Below are positions 49,229 to 58,170 of a stretch of DNA of 64,000 nucleotides, piece after piece; position 1 is the stretch's first letter; each line of letters starts with the position of its first letter. The notes beneath the pieces were generated by a model. It was given only the letters and a program-made list of their open reading frames with translations, did no database searches and was not told where the DNA came from. The stretch is from SLFH01 sp050486265. GTDB lineage: Bacteria > Planctomycetota > Phycisphaerae > Phycisphaerales > UBA1924. Location of the stretch: assembly GCA_050486265.1 (NCBI GenBank), contig JBJHCY010000003.1, positions 62,001 to 126,000 on the forward strand, in the 5' to 3' direction. The translations under genes and the position numbers were made by a program.

Positions 49229-49383
49229 CTTCATCAGGCATGTTGTGCCGCCCGGCCGCCCCGAGAATCGCGGGCAACGCCGGGCGGCGGCCGTTTGGCC
49301 AAGGCTCGTCTTCCCCCCGGCTCGGGCCTTTACCGGGCCCGGCCTGCCCCGCGCGGCCCCCCACAGCCAAAGTGCAACGCCTG

Positions 49384-50262
49384 CTAGAACCCGAGCGTCC
49401 GGAGCGTCCGCTCGACCGACGCCAGGTACGCATCCCCGAACAGACGCGTGTGCACCAGCAGCGGGTAGATGTTGTACAGGTCGCGCCGGGACTCAAAAAA
49501 TCCGTTGCGTATCGGACGCAACTCGTCGTACCGCTCGAAAAACACCCGCCCGAAGGTGGAAAACATCGTGATGAACGCCAGCTCGACCTCCGGGTCGGCG
49601 TAGTAGATCGCCGGGTCGATCAGCCCCGCGACGCGTCCGTCGCCAGCGAGCACATTGCCCGACCAGACATCCCCGTGGATCAGGCCGGGCGGCGCCGCGT
49701 CGCCGATCAGTTCGTCCAGCTTCGCAGAGAGGGCCTCGACCCGGGCGACGAGCTTGCGGCCGCAGCGCCCCGCGCGGGCCGTCTGCTCGGCCATCTCGAC
49801 CAGGCGGCGACGGCCGAAGAACGACGCCCACGACCCGTCCCACCCGTTGGGCTGCGGGAGGCCCCCGATCAGCGTGTCGAAGCCGAGGCCGTAGGCGTCC
49901 TGCGGTTCGCCCGCGTCGGTCGGCGTGATGTCGTGCAGGGCGGCGAGGATTTCCGCGGCGTGGCGAGCGCCCTCGCGCCCCAGCCCGCCCGCTTGCTGGA
50001 TGTACGCCATCGCCAGCAGATCGTCGTCGTCGATAAACACCTCGGGCACGGGCAGCGACGAGTGCTCGGCGAGGTAGCGGAGCATCCGCCCCTCAATATC
50101 GAGCTTCGAGCCCGGCTCGCCGGCCTTGACGACCACGCGCCTCCCGTCGGCGAGACTCGCGAGGCGGACATCCGCCACGCACCCGCCCGAGAGGCGTTCG
50201 ACGCGTTCGACGGGCGAGCCAAGCGACGCGAGGATCCGTTCTTCGATGGGTGCTCCGCTCAT
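49384..50262 (-). CDS. Fructosamine-3-kinase family protein
   Basis: A 292-residue kinase of the APH-related fructosamine kinase family, which phosphorylates ketosamines on glycated proteins or free sugars. Seen: VERLSGGCVADVRLASLADGRRVVVKAG (N-lobe Lys), GLIHGDVWSGNVLAGDGRVAGLIDPAIYYADPEVELAFITMF (catalytic Asp and metal Asp, with the family-specific YADPE-E-A), and the C-terminal YNIYPLLVHTRLFGDAYLASVERTL. Length is normal. It starts with ATG 50262, 37 bp after the PilZ-receiver gene, and may share its transcript. Between the tRNA and this gene (49229-49383) nothing was recognised. Confidence 0.92.
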   Translation of the reverse strand: MSGAPIEERILASLGSPVERVERLSGGCVADVRLASLADGRRVVVKAGEPGSKLDIEGRMLRYLAEHSSLPVPEVFIDDDDLLAMAYIQQAGGLGREGARHAAEILAALHDITPTDAGEPQDAYGLGFDTLIGGLPQPNGWDGSWASFFGRRRLVEMAEQTARAGRCGRKLVARVEALSAKLDELIGDAAPPGLIHGDVWSGNVLAGDGRVAGLIDPAIYYADPEVELAFITMFSTFGRVFFERYDELRPIRNGFFESRRDLYNIYPLLVHTRLFGDAYLASVERTLRTLGF

Positions 50263-50299
50263 GACGCCAGCGTCGGCGGTCGGGCGGGCGGTGTCAACC

Positions 50300-51451
50300 T
50301 CAGCCCCGCACGGGCGAGCGGCAGGCCTCGACGAGGGCTTCGAGCTGCTCGAACGACGACTCGACCGTCCCGCCGGCGGTGAGGCAGCCGGCGCTCTCGG
50401 CGGCCAGGCGCCCCAGCGCCGCGAACCCGAAGGTCGCCGCGGAGCTCTGCAGACGCATCGCGATGCCGCGGCAGCGTTCGACATCCGAGGCGGCCATCGC
50501 CTCTTCCAACTCGTCGGCCATGCGTGAGAGTTCATCGGTGAAGCTGTCGAGCAGCGCCGGGGGCAGGTCCGCGGCTCTGCGGTTGTCGCTGGCCTGCTTG
50601 CGGCAATCGCGCTGGACGATCAGGAACTCGGCCGCGGCGCGCAGCAGCAGCGATTCGTCCATCGGCTTGAGCAGATACGCGTCGGCGCCGGAGGCGGTCA
50701 TGCGGGCCTTTGCGCCTTCCGAGGCGTCGCAGGTGGTGAGGATGACGGGCGTGTGCGAGCCGATCTCCCACATCGCGGCGATCAGGTCGCGCCCGGTCTG
50801 CTCGCCGAGGTTGAACTCGGCGATCACCAGGTCGCAACCCTCCTTGACCATGGCGATCGCGTTGTCGACACACTTTGCTGTTCGGATGCGCAGCTGCGTC
50901 CGGCGCAGGAAGTGCTCGACCACGCGCCGGTCCAGCTCGGAAGGATCCACCAGCACGACCGTCCCGACCAGGTCCGCCGGCTCGACAGCCTCCAGGCTGT
51001 ACCAGTCGCTGAACGGGTCGGCGCGCAGGAAGTCGGAGACCTTGATCGGCTTGGTGAACTCGATGCCCACCTCGTGGATCGTGCTGCGCACATAGCGGCA
51101 GCGACGCACCACGCCCTCGATCAGCTTCGGCCCGTCGGTCACATGCGGCAGCACCATCGCGACGGGCGTGTCGGGGTGCACATACGCGTTGTGCAGCACG
51201 GAGATGCCGCCCCGCGAGAGGTTGCGGCATGCGACGCGGATGTTCGTCCCGCCCCCGTCGCGCTTGATCCGCATGTGGACCTTGTCCAGGCGGAATGGGT
51301 GACGCACGAAGGAGCGTCCCTTGGCGGCGACTTCCGTCTTGCCGAGTTCGATCGATTCGAGCGTGCGGTCGAGCTCGTGCCCGCTGATGCCCAGCGAGTT
51401 GACGCGCCCGCAGTTCGCCCCGCCGATGCGGCTCTGTGTGCCGTGATCCAT
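50300..51451 (-). CDS. PilZ - pseudo-receiver - degenerate HPt domain protein
   Basis: A 383-residue regulator. Residues 45-145 form a PilZ domain (RSFVRHPFR and ACRNLSRGGISVL, the RxxxR...(D/N)xSxxG c-di-GMP pattern). Residues 164-280 form a receiver: VVLVDPSELDRR, then DLVIAEFNLGE where the phospho-acceptor Asp is Glu212, ILTTCDAS and LLKPMD (Lys262). Residues about 295-375 look like an HPt bundle, but the AHxLKGS motif reads AMRLQSS (Met332 for His). It can thus bind c-di-GMP but probably not take part in phosphotransfer; Glu212 may mimic the phosphorylated state. ATG 51451 follows GGGAGG; a TTG two codons upstream is possible. Likely a motility or matrix effector. Confidence 0.85.
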   Translation of the reverse strand: MDHGTQSRIGGANCGRVNSLGISGHELDRTLESIELGKTEVAAKGRSFVRHPFRLDKVHMRIKRDGGGTNIRVACRNLSRGGISVLHNAYVHPDTPVAMVLPHVTDGPKLIEGVVRRCRYVRSTIHEVGIEFTKPIKVSDFLRADPFSDWYSLEAVEPADLVGTVVLVDPSELDRRVVEHFLRRTQLRIRTAKCVDNAIAMVKEGCDLVIAEFNLGEQTGRDLIAAMWEIGSHTPVILTTCDASEGAKARMTASGADAYLLKPMDESLLLRAAAEFLIVQRDCRKQASDNRRAADLPPALLDSFTDELSRMADELEEAMAASDVERCRGIAMRLQSSAATFGFAALGRLAAESAGCLTAGGTVESSFEQLEALVEACRSPVRG

Positions 51452-51615
51452 GCCCAAGACCTCCCCGGTCCTTGGCCCGGGTGATGCCGGGCTTCAGGCC
51501 GGAGATCGGCCGGAAATCATCGTTGCTGCAATGGATGGGGCGTTTTCGGACCCTCGATTCCGCGGCGCGTGCATGATGCGGCGCTCAGGGACCGCCGCGA
51601 TCGGGTGTCCGGGCC

Positions 51616-54279
51616 TCAGACATCAAGGTTCTTGACATCCAGTGCGTGGTCCTCGATGAATTTTCGGCGCGGCTCGACATGCTCGCCCATCAGCGTGGTG
51701 AACAGGTACTCCGCCTCCTGTCCCATGTCCCAGGTCACGCGGAGCAGCACGCGCCGCTCGGGGTCCATCGTGGTTTCCCAGAGCTGTTCGGCGTCCATCT
51801 CGCCCAGCCCCTTGAAGCGCTTGACTTCGAGGCCGCGCCGCCCGATCTCGTGGAGCGCGTCGAGGATGGCGGGGATGTTCTCGGCCTCGACAAACTTCTC
51901 GGCGGGCGAGTCGCCCTCGCCGTCGCCCTCGGCCTCTTCGGGCGACGATGCGGGGCGGCGGATCGCGCCCTTGGCCTCGGTGACCCAGGCGAAGCGGGCG
52001 GGGAGCGTGGCGCCGGTGATCGACTCTTCCTGCTTGAGGCCGTAGTCGTCGATCTCCAGCCCGAGCGAGGCGAGTTCTTCGAAGACGCGTTCGAGCTCGC
52101 GGTTTTCGTGCAGCTCGCGGATGGTCGCGACGCCGACGCCCGAGGCGGGGCCTTCGACCTCGACCGCTTCTGCGTCTTCTTCTGCGGGCTCGGTCGGTCG
52201 GTCGTCTGCGAGGCGCAGGCCCTCGGACTCGACGCGCGCGTGCGCCTCGGCCTCCGACCAGCAGAAGACCTCGCCCGAGCCCTCCGGCCCCTGCCAGGTC
52301 AGGCGGAAGCGGGGGAGGCGCCCCTTGCCCTCGGGGTCGCTCTCGCGCGTCTCCAGCAGGTCGGTGAAGCGGACGCCCCGGCGTTCGGCGATCTCGACAA
52401 GCTCGCTGAGCCTGCGCAGGCGGCTCACGGCCCTTCTGAGGTCCTGGCCCTCGATCCGCTTGATCTCGGGCGCCTCGCCACCGATCTCAGACAGGCCCGT
52501 GATGTCGCGGACGATCAGCGCCGAGGACTCGAGCCCGATCTCCGTCAGGCGGTCGGACATCTCGCGCTGGTTGATCACATACGCCGTCTTCTTGCCGCGC
52601 GCGAGCTGGAAGAGCGGGGGCTGGGCGATGTACACATGCCCTTTGCGGATCAGCTCGGGCATCTGGCGGAAGAAGAAGGTGAGCAGCAGCGTGCGGATGT
52701 GGCTGCCGTCGACATCGGCGTCGGTCATGATGACGACCTTGCCGTAGCGGAGGCGGCTGATGTCGAAGTCCCCGCCGATCCCGCAGCGGAGCGCCGCGAT
52801 CAGCGTGCGGATCTCCTCGAAGCCGAGGATCTTGTCGATGCGGGCCTTCTCGACATTGAGCAGTTTGCCTCGGAGGGGGAGGATCGCCTGTGTGTCGACA
52901 TCGCGGCACTGGGTGGCGCTGCCGCCCGCGGAATCACCCTCGACGATGAACAGCTCGCTCCGCTCGACATCTTTGGTCTTGCAGTCGCGGAGCTTGTGGG
53001 GCATCGAGCCCGAGTCGAGTGCGCTCTTACGCCGGGTGAGCTCGCGGGCCTTGCGTGCCGCCTCGCGCGCCTGCGCGGCCATGACGCCCTTCTGGCACAG
53101 GCGTTTGGCCTCGGCCGGGTTTTCTTCGAGCCACTGGTTGAGCGCGTCGGAGACGGCCTGGGCCGTGAACGCCTCGATCTCGGGGTTGAGCAGTTTTTCC
53201 TTCGGCTGGTTGTTGAACGCCGGGTCGGGCAGCTTGACCGAGACAATCGCGATCATGCCCTCGCGGAGGTCCTCGCCCGAGGGGCTCGGGTCTTTCTCGC
53301 GCAGCAGGCCGGACTTTTTGGCGTAGTTGTTGAGCGTGCGCGTCAGCGCGACCTTGAAGCCCTGCCCGTGGGTGCCGCCGTCGACATTGTTGATGTTGTT
53401 GGCGAAGGTCAGCAGCGTCTCGTTGTACCCGTCGTGGTACTGCAGCGCGACCTCGCAGATCAGGCTGCGTTCCTCGTCTTCACGCTTGGCGTAGATCGGG
53501 CGGCAGACGGCCGTCTTGCTCGCCATCAGGTGCTTGACATATTCGAGCAGGCCGTTCTCGGCCCGGAAGGTCTCAGAGCGGGGCTTGCCGTCGGCGCCCA
53601 CTCGCTCGTCGGAGAGGCGGATCGTCACGCCGGGGTTGAGGAACGCCAGCTCGCGCAGGCGCGTCTGCAGGATCGTGAAGTCGAAGTCGGTCTCGGGGAA
53701 CAGCGTCGAGTCGGGGCGGAAAACGACGGCGGTCCCGGTGGTCCTGGCCGCGTCCTTGGGGATCGGGCCGACGACCTGCAGCGGCTCGACGACGCGTCCG
53801 CGCTCGAAGACGATGCGGTAGACCTTGCCGTCGCGGTAGATCTCGCACTCGAGGAACTCGCTGAGCGCGTTGACGCAGGAGACGCCGACGCCGTGCAGGC
53901 CGCCCGAGACCTTGTACGCCGAGCCCTCCTGGCCGAACTTGCCTCCGGCGTGGAGGATGGTCATGACGACCTCGACGGCGGGCTTGCCGTCGAGGGCCGG
54001 GTTCTCGTGCTTCATGGGGCCGACGGGGATGCCCCGCCCGTCGTCGACGACGCGTACCGAGCCGTCGGCCTGAACCGTGACACTGATGATCGTCGCGTGC
54101 CCGGCCATGGCCTCGTCGATCGAGTTGTCGACGACCTCGTACACCAAGTGGTGCAGGGCGCCAAGGCCGGTCCCGCCGATGTACATGCCGGGCCGTTTGC
54201 GGACCGCTTCCAGACCTTCGAGGACGGAGATCTGTTCCGCGTCGTACGCGCCTTTGCCGGGCTGTGTCGTCTCTGGCAT
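51616..54279 (-). CDS. gyrB: DNA gyrase subunit B
   Basis: An 887-residue type IIA topoisomerase subunit. The GHKL ATPase has EVVDNSIDEAMAGHA, VVDDGRGIPVG and VSGGLHGVGVSCVNALS; the TOPRIM domain has LFIVEGDSAGGSA and VVIMTDADVDGSHIRTLL; the C-terminus is LEVKRFKGLGEMDAEQLWETTMDPERRVLLRV. Between LFQLARGKK and the C-terminal block lies an insertion of about 200 residues with acidic stretches (PTEPAEEDAEAVEVEGP; EEAEGDGEGDSP), like the insertion in proteobacterial GyrB. ATG 54279. No gyrA, recF or dnaN nearby, so the usual dnaA-recF-gyrB order is not kept. Confidence 0.97.
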   Translation of the reverse strand: MPETTQPGKGAYDAEQISVLEGLEAVRKRPGMYIGGTGLGALHHLVYEVVDNSIDEAMAGHATIISVTVQADGSVRVVDDGRGIPVGPMKHENPALDGKPAVEVVMTILHAGGKFGQEGSAYKVSGGLHGVGVSCVNALSEFLECEIYRDGKVYRIVFERGRVVEPLQVVGPIPKDAARTTGTAVVFRPDSTLFPETDFDFTILQTRLRELAFLNPGVTIRLSDERVGADGKPRSETFRAENGLLEYVKHLMASKTAVCRPIYAKREDEERSLICEVALQYHDGYNETLLTFANNINNVDGGTHGQGFKVALTRTLNNYAKKSGLLREKDPSPSGEDLREGMIAIVSVKLPDPAFNNQPKEKLLNPEIEAFTAQAVSDALNQWLEENPAEAKRLCQKGVMAAQAREAARKARELTRRKSALDSGSMPHKLRDCKTKDVERSELFIVEGDSAGGSATQCRDVDTQAILPLRGKLLNVEKARIDKILGFEEIRTLIAALRCGIGGDFDISRLRYGKVVIMTDADVDGSHIRTLLLTFFFRQMPELIRKGHVYIAQPPLFQLARGKKTAYVINQREMSDRLTEIGLESSALIVRDITGLSEIGGEAPEIKRIEGQDLRRAVSRLRRLSELVEIAERRGVRFTDLLETRESDPEGKGRLPRFRLTWQGPEGSGEVFCWSEAEAHARVESEGLRLADDRPTEPAEEDAEAVEVEGPASGVGVATIRELHENRELERVFEELASLGLEIDDYGLKQEESITGATLPARFAWVTEAKGAIRRPASSPEEAEGDGEGDSPAEKFVEAENIPAILDALHEIGRRGLEVKRFKGLGEMDAEQLWETTMDPERRVLLRVTWDMGQEAEYLFTTLMGEHVEPRRKFIEDHALDVKNLDV

Positions 54280-54518
54280 ACCGTCGCTTTCTGAGCCCTC
54301 CGAGCGGCCGGAAGGCCGTCGGTTGGTCGTGTTGCGTTTGTCGCTTGGAAGGCAGCGGGCGGCTCACGCTCCGGGCGCAACGCCGCCGCTTCCGGCGAGC
54401 CCATCATTATAGCGCGCACGCCGTTCTCAGGCCGACCAAACCGGCCCGTTGTCAGGTGTGATTGAGCCCCCGCCCGGGTCCCTGCGGGCAGGCTCGGCGT
54501 GGGTGGATCGGTCCGGCT

Positions 54519-55808
54519 CTAGGGCACGATCCGGACCAGGCTCCGGCCCTCGGACAGGAGTTCGTACATCAGCTCGATGTCGTCGTCGTGCATCCGTACG
54601 CACCCCATCGACATGCTCCGCCCGATCGAGTCGGGCTCGATCGTCCCGTGCAGCCCGTAGCTGGTGTGGACCGACGCCTCGCCGATCCCCTCGATCCCGA
54701 TCCAGTAGCGGCCGATCGGGTTCTCCGGGTCGTTGGGCTTGTAGCTCTCGAAGGTCCGCGGGTTGGTCCAGCCCGGGTTGATCACCTTCGAGCCGCTCAT
54801 CACGCGGAACTCGCCCACCGGCGTGCTGTTCTCTTCACCCAGCCCCACATCGAACGAGCGGATGAACAGCCACGACTGCGGCCGCTCCGGGTCGCCCCAC
54901 CACAGGTCCAGCCGGTAATCGCTCTTGTGCACCACCGCGTGGAACGGCCCGCGCACCAGCTTGAGCGACTGCCCCGCCCGGATCCGTTGCGGCGAGTCGA
55001 TCCGGTTCACACGCGTGACCAGGCGCCAGTCGACATGCAGAGTCTCGCGACGCACGATGCGGCTGAGCACATCGCCCGAACGCACGCTGTAGTTCATCGT
55101 CACCGGGTCGCCCGGGTGCACGCGGGGCGAGAACACGAGCTCGTCGTTCAGCGAGCCCAGGCGGTCGCGGAGCCTGGCGCCGTCGGCGGGGCGGTCGCCC
55201 GCGCGCCGGAGCGCCTCGGTCAGCACGCCGCGGGCCTCAACGAGCCGGTTCTCACGCACGAGGCGTTCGGCCCGCTCCAGCTCGCGCTGGGTCTCGTTGG
55301 AGATCGCTCCGCGCGAGGTCATCGGGGCGGTCTCCCGAGGCGGCGCCTCGGTCCGCGCCGCAGGCGAAGGCTCGGTGCGTGTCTCGGGACCGGATTCAGG
55401 CCGGGTCTCGGTCCGGGATTCGGTTCGGGCTGCAGGCCGGGTGTCCGACGCTTGGGGGAAGATCGTCGGCGTCGTCGCCTGCGAGATCAGCACCGGCTCG
55501 GGCTCGGGCCGGCGCTCGCGCGTCTGTGTCGGCGGGTCGGAGAGCAGTTCGCGCGTCCGAGGGCCCGCGTCGCCGGACTCGTTGGCGCCGAGGTAGGCGG
55601 GAGACTGGATCGGCGCCTCGCCGACCGCCGCAAGCTCGGGCGCCTCGGCCCCCGAACGGTCGCGGAAGACCGCCCAAGCCAGCGAACTCGCGCAGACCAC
55701 CGCCAAGGCGAAAATCGCCGGACGCTTCCAGTTGCGACGGCGTCTGCGCCGCCCGCCCATGGTCATCGCCCACGATCTGCTCGAACGCTGCTGAGAAGGA
55801 AGTGACAT
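54519..55808 (-). CDS. L,D-transpeptidase with LysM domain
   Basis: A 429-residue protein with one N-terminal membrane anchor (RPAIFALAVVCASSLAWAVF after an Arg-rich cytosolic start), a low-complexity Glu/Arg/Thr/Pro spacer (about 90-165), a helical TPR-like segment (ERLVRENRLVEARGVLTEALRRAG), a LysM-like domain (NYSVRSGDVLSRIVRRETLHVDWRLVTRVNRI) and a YkuD catalytic domain. The last ends in VHTSYGLHGTIEPDSIGRSMSMGCVRMHDDDIELMYELL, containing the HGT and S-x-GC-x-R-M active-site motif. Such enzymes form 3-3 cross-links or attach lipoproteins to peptidoglycan. ATG 55808 is chosen because it places the anchor near the N-terminus. Confidence 0.92.
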   Translation of the reverse strand: MSLPSQQRSSRSWAMTMGGRRRRRRNWKRPAIFALAVVCASSLAWAVFRDRSGAEAPELAAVGEAPIQSPAYLGANESGDAGPRTRELLSDPPTQTRERRPEPEPVLISQATTPTIFPQASDTRPAARTESRTETRPESGPETRTEPSPAARTEAPPRETAPMTSRGAISNETQRELERAERLVRENRLVEARGVLTEALRRAGDRPADGARLRDRLGSLNDELVFSPRVHPGDPVTMNYSVRSGDVLSRIVRRETLHVDWRLVTRVNRIDSPQRIRAGQSLKLVRGPFHAVVHKSDYRLDLWWGDPERPQSWLFIRSFDVGLGEENSTPVGEFRVMSGSKVINPGWTNPRTFESYKPNDPENPIGRYWIGIEGIGEASVHTSYGLHGTIEPDSIGRSMSMGCVRMHDDDIELMYELLSEGRSLVRIVP

Positions 55809-55865
55809 CGGTGCATCCCTGCCGTTGTTTCCGCCCGGGCGCGATCCGGGCGGCAAGTCCTGTGG

Positions 55866-56513
55866 TCAGTCTTCAGTATCACCCTTCGGCGGTTGCGGCG
55901 AAAGGCCGCCAGATCGACGCCAGATCTTCGTCGGCGTCGCGACCGCGTCGAGCGTCCGGTCGTGCCCCTCCGTAGGCACAGAATCGACCAACTGTTCGTC
56001 GAAACACACGCCGACCGCCAGCGGTCCGGCGGCCCCGCCGACCGCATCCCGGCAACGCCGGACAAACCGATCGTAGAAGCCCGCGCCCCTTCCCAGCCGT
56101 CCGCCATCGCGGCCAAACGCCAGACCGGGCACAAGCACGCACGAGAGCGAGAAGATCTCGACGCGGGGCGCGGATGTGGATGGTTCGGGGACATCGTGTC
56201 GGCGAACCACAAGCCCGCCACGCTCCCGGTCGATCGAGGTGACCAGCGCCGGCGTCATCGATTTCGAGTCCCAGTCGATCCGGGGCAGGCAGACCTCCCG
56301 CTCCGAGGCGATCAGGGCCTCCGCCAGCGGCCCGAGGTCCACCTCGCCGGGAATCGGGGCGAAGACCATCACCGGCCCCTCGCCGAGCAAGTCCGAGGCG
56401 AGCAAGCGGTCGCAGAGTTCGCGCGAGCGGGCCGCCGCCGCGGGCTGGTCGATCCCCGCCAGCATCCGCTTCATCTGCGCCCGCAGGTGTCGCTTTTCGT
56501 CCCGCACGCTCAC
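55866..56513 (-). CDS. 5-formyltetrahydrofolate cyclo-ligase
   Basis: A 215-residue enzyme converting 5-formyl-tetrahydrofolate and ATP to 5,10-methenyl-tetrahydrofolate. The N-terminal KRHLRAQMKRML, the mid-part VMVFAPIPGEVDLGPLAEALIASEREVCLPRI, and VLVPGLAFGRDGGRLGRGAGFYDRFV (the ATP/folate site with the GRLGRGxGYYDR signature, F for Y) match the family (YgfA/MTHFS). Its GTG at 56513 overlaps the stop of rarA by 4 bp (GTGA), so the two are translationally coupled. The C-terminus is longer by a Pro/Gly tail. Confidence 0.92.
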   Translation of the reverse strand: MSVRDEKRHLRAQMKRMLAGIDQPAAAARSRELCDRLLASDLLGEGPVMVFAPIPGEVDLGPLAEALIASEREVCLPRIDWDSKSMTPALVTSIDRERGGLVVRRHDVPEPSTSAPRVEIFSLSCVLVPGLAFGRDGGRLGRGAGFYDRFVRRCRDAVGGAAGPLAVGVCFDEQLVDSVPTEGHDRTLDAVATPTKIWRRSGGLSPQPPKGDTED

Positions 56514-57919
56514 GGCGCCTCCCCCTTTCGGCGGGAGTCCCGGGCGGCTTGCTCCGCCTCATCGCGCAGGGCCTTTCGGGCCTCCCGGACGAGTTCGAGG
56601 CGTTCCTTGAGCGTTTTTTCGTAGCCGCTCTCGGTCGGAAGGTAGTACCGCTGCTCGACGCCGAGGTAGTCCTGGGGCGTGATTCCCCCGATGGCGACAT
56701 ACGCCGCGTCGTGGCTGTACTGATACCCCTTGCCCTTGGCGAGCTTCTGTCCCGGTGTGTGGACGCCCTTGAGGGTGTTGCTGTCCTGGATGAACGGGGG
56801 CACCGGGCGGGTCCGCCCCTCGCGGAGGTCTTCGGCCGCCTTCTCGATCGCCATGTACGAGGCGTTGCTCTTGGGGCTGAGGGCGAGGAAGACGGCGGCC
56901 TGGGCGAGCGTGATCCGAGCTTCGGGCATGCCGATCCGCTCGACGAGCTGCCACGCGGCATTGGCCACCATGATCGCCCTTGGCTCGGCGTTGCCGATGT
57001 CCTCGCTGGCGAGGATCGCAAGGCGCCGCGCGATGAAGCGCGGGTCCTCGCCGGCTTCGAGCATCAGCGCGATCCAGTAGACAGCCGCGTCGGGGTCCGA
57101 GCCCCGGACGGACTTGATCATGGCGCTGGCGGCGTCGTAGTGCTCGTCGCCCGTCCCGTCGTAGACCGCCGCTTTCTGCTGGATCGAGTCCTCGGCGACC
57201 TGTCGGTCGATCACGATCTCCCCGGTCTCTGTGCCATGAGACGACGAGAGCACCGCGACCTCGAGGGCCGTCAGCGCCCGCCGGGCGTCGCCGTCGCTCT
57301 TGGTCGCCCAGACGCGGAGGGCGTCTTCGTCGGCGCGGACTTTGAGGTTGCCGTAGCCCCGTTCGGGGTCGGCGATCGCCCTTTGGAGCACGCCGACGAT
57401 GTCGTCCTCGGTGAGGGGTTCGAGCCTGAAGAGCGTGCTGCGGCTGACGAGCGCCGAGTTGCACGCGAACATCGGGTTCTCCGTCGTCGCCCCGATCAGC
57501 GTGATCAGCCCGCGCTCGACATCGCCGAGCAGGACATCCTGCTGGGCCTTGGTAAAGCGGTGGATTTCATCCAGAAACAGGATCGTCCGGGGCCCGCCGT
57601 CTTCGACGCGCCGCGTCGCCTCGTCGATGATCTCGCGGATGCGCTTCACGCCGACGCTCGCGGCGTTCTCGCGCTCGAAGCGTCGCTTCGTCGCTCCGGC
57701 GATGACACCGGCGAGGGTGGTTTTGCCGGTTCCGGGGGGTCCGTGGAGGATGAGGCTGGTGATCGCGTCGGCGTCGACCATCCGCCGGAGGAGTTTGCCC
57801 TCGCCGATGATGTGTCGCTGGCCGGCGACCTCGTCGAGCGTGCGCGGGCGCATGCGGACCGCGAGGGGCTCGACACCCGCGCGGGCCTGCTCCCTCCGGG
57901 CCTGGAAGAGGTCAGCCAT
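56510..57919 (-). CDS. rarA: Replication-associated recombination protein A (MgsA/RarA AAA ATPase)
   Basis: A 469-residue AAA+ ATPase related to clamp loaders that acts at stalled forks. Seen: LAVRMRPRTLDEVAGQRHIIG, Walker A LHGPPGTGKTTLAGVIA, Walker B TILFLDEIHRFTKAQQDVLL, sensor 1 LIGATTENP, arginine-finger region NSALVSRSTLFRLEPL, and the C-terminal tetramerisation domain DPDAAVYWIALMLEAGEDPRFIARRLAILASEDIGNAEP. Length is near the usual 430-450. ATG 57919 gives the family start MADLFQ. It is first in a two-gene unit with the cyclo-ligase; its promoter lies between it and repeat family B at 57975. Confidence 0.95.
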   Translation of the reverse strand: MADLFQARREQARAGVEPLAVRMRPRTLDEVAGQRHIIGEGKLLRRMVDADAITSLILHGPPGTGKTTLAGVIAGATKRRFERENAASVGVKRIREIIDEATRRVEDGGPRTILFLDEIHRFTKAQQDVLLGDVERGLITLIGATTENPMFACNSALVSRSTLFRLEPLTEDDIVGVLQRAIADPERGYGNLKVRADEDALRVWATKSDGDARRALTALEVAVLSSSHGTETGEIVIDRQVAEDSIQQKAAVYDGTGDEHYDAASAMIKSVRGSDPDAAVYWIALMLEAGEDPRFIARRLAILASEDIGNAEPRAIMVANAAWQLVERIGMPEARITLAQAAVFLALSPKSNASYMAIEKAAEDLREGRTRPVPPFIQDSNTLKGVHTPGQKLAKGKGYQYSHDAAYVAIGGITPQDYLGVEQRYYLPTESGYEKTLKERLELVREARKALRDEAEQAARDSRRKGEAP

Positions 57920-57974
57920 CGGCCGAACAGTAAGCGGGGCGGAGATCGGCCGGATCGCTCTTTGTGGGGAGAGC

Positions 57975-58114
57975 GGGCGCAGGGCGCGGGGCATTGCTTC
58001 GGCCTTCGGCCGAGGCTGGGTTCGGGTGGGCGTTCGGGGCTTCGCAGCGCAACGAAAACCTGCGGCCGCAGGCCGCTTCCTCCCCAGCGCCCTGCGCCCT
58101 GCACCCCGCACCCC
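57975..58114. repeat. Complete copy of intergenic repeat family B
   Basis: The outer inverted arms are perfect: GGGCGCAGGGCGC (57975-57987) and GCGCCCTGCGCCC (58087-58099). Inside are TTCGGCCTTCGGCCGA (57998-58013) and the palindrome CCTGCGGCCGCAGG (58059-58072). It lies in the divergent region between rarA and the acyltransferase. Related copies are at 12245-12385 and 34649-34678. Confidence 0.75.
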
Positions 58115-58170
58115 GGTTTCTTCTTGAGGATTCTGCCCCCGTTCGTAAACGCTTGCTAACATCGCCCGCC

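Noticed and set aside
57964..58170. N-terminal extension of the acyltransferase frame
   Set aside because: The extension translates repeat family B and gives Ala/Pro/Arg-rich sequence unlike the PlsC family.
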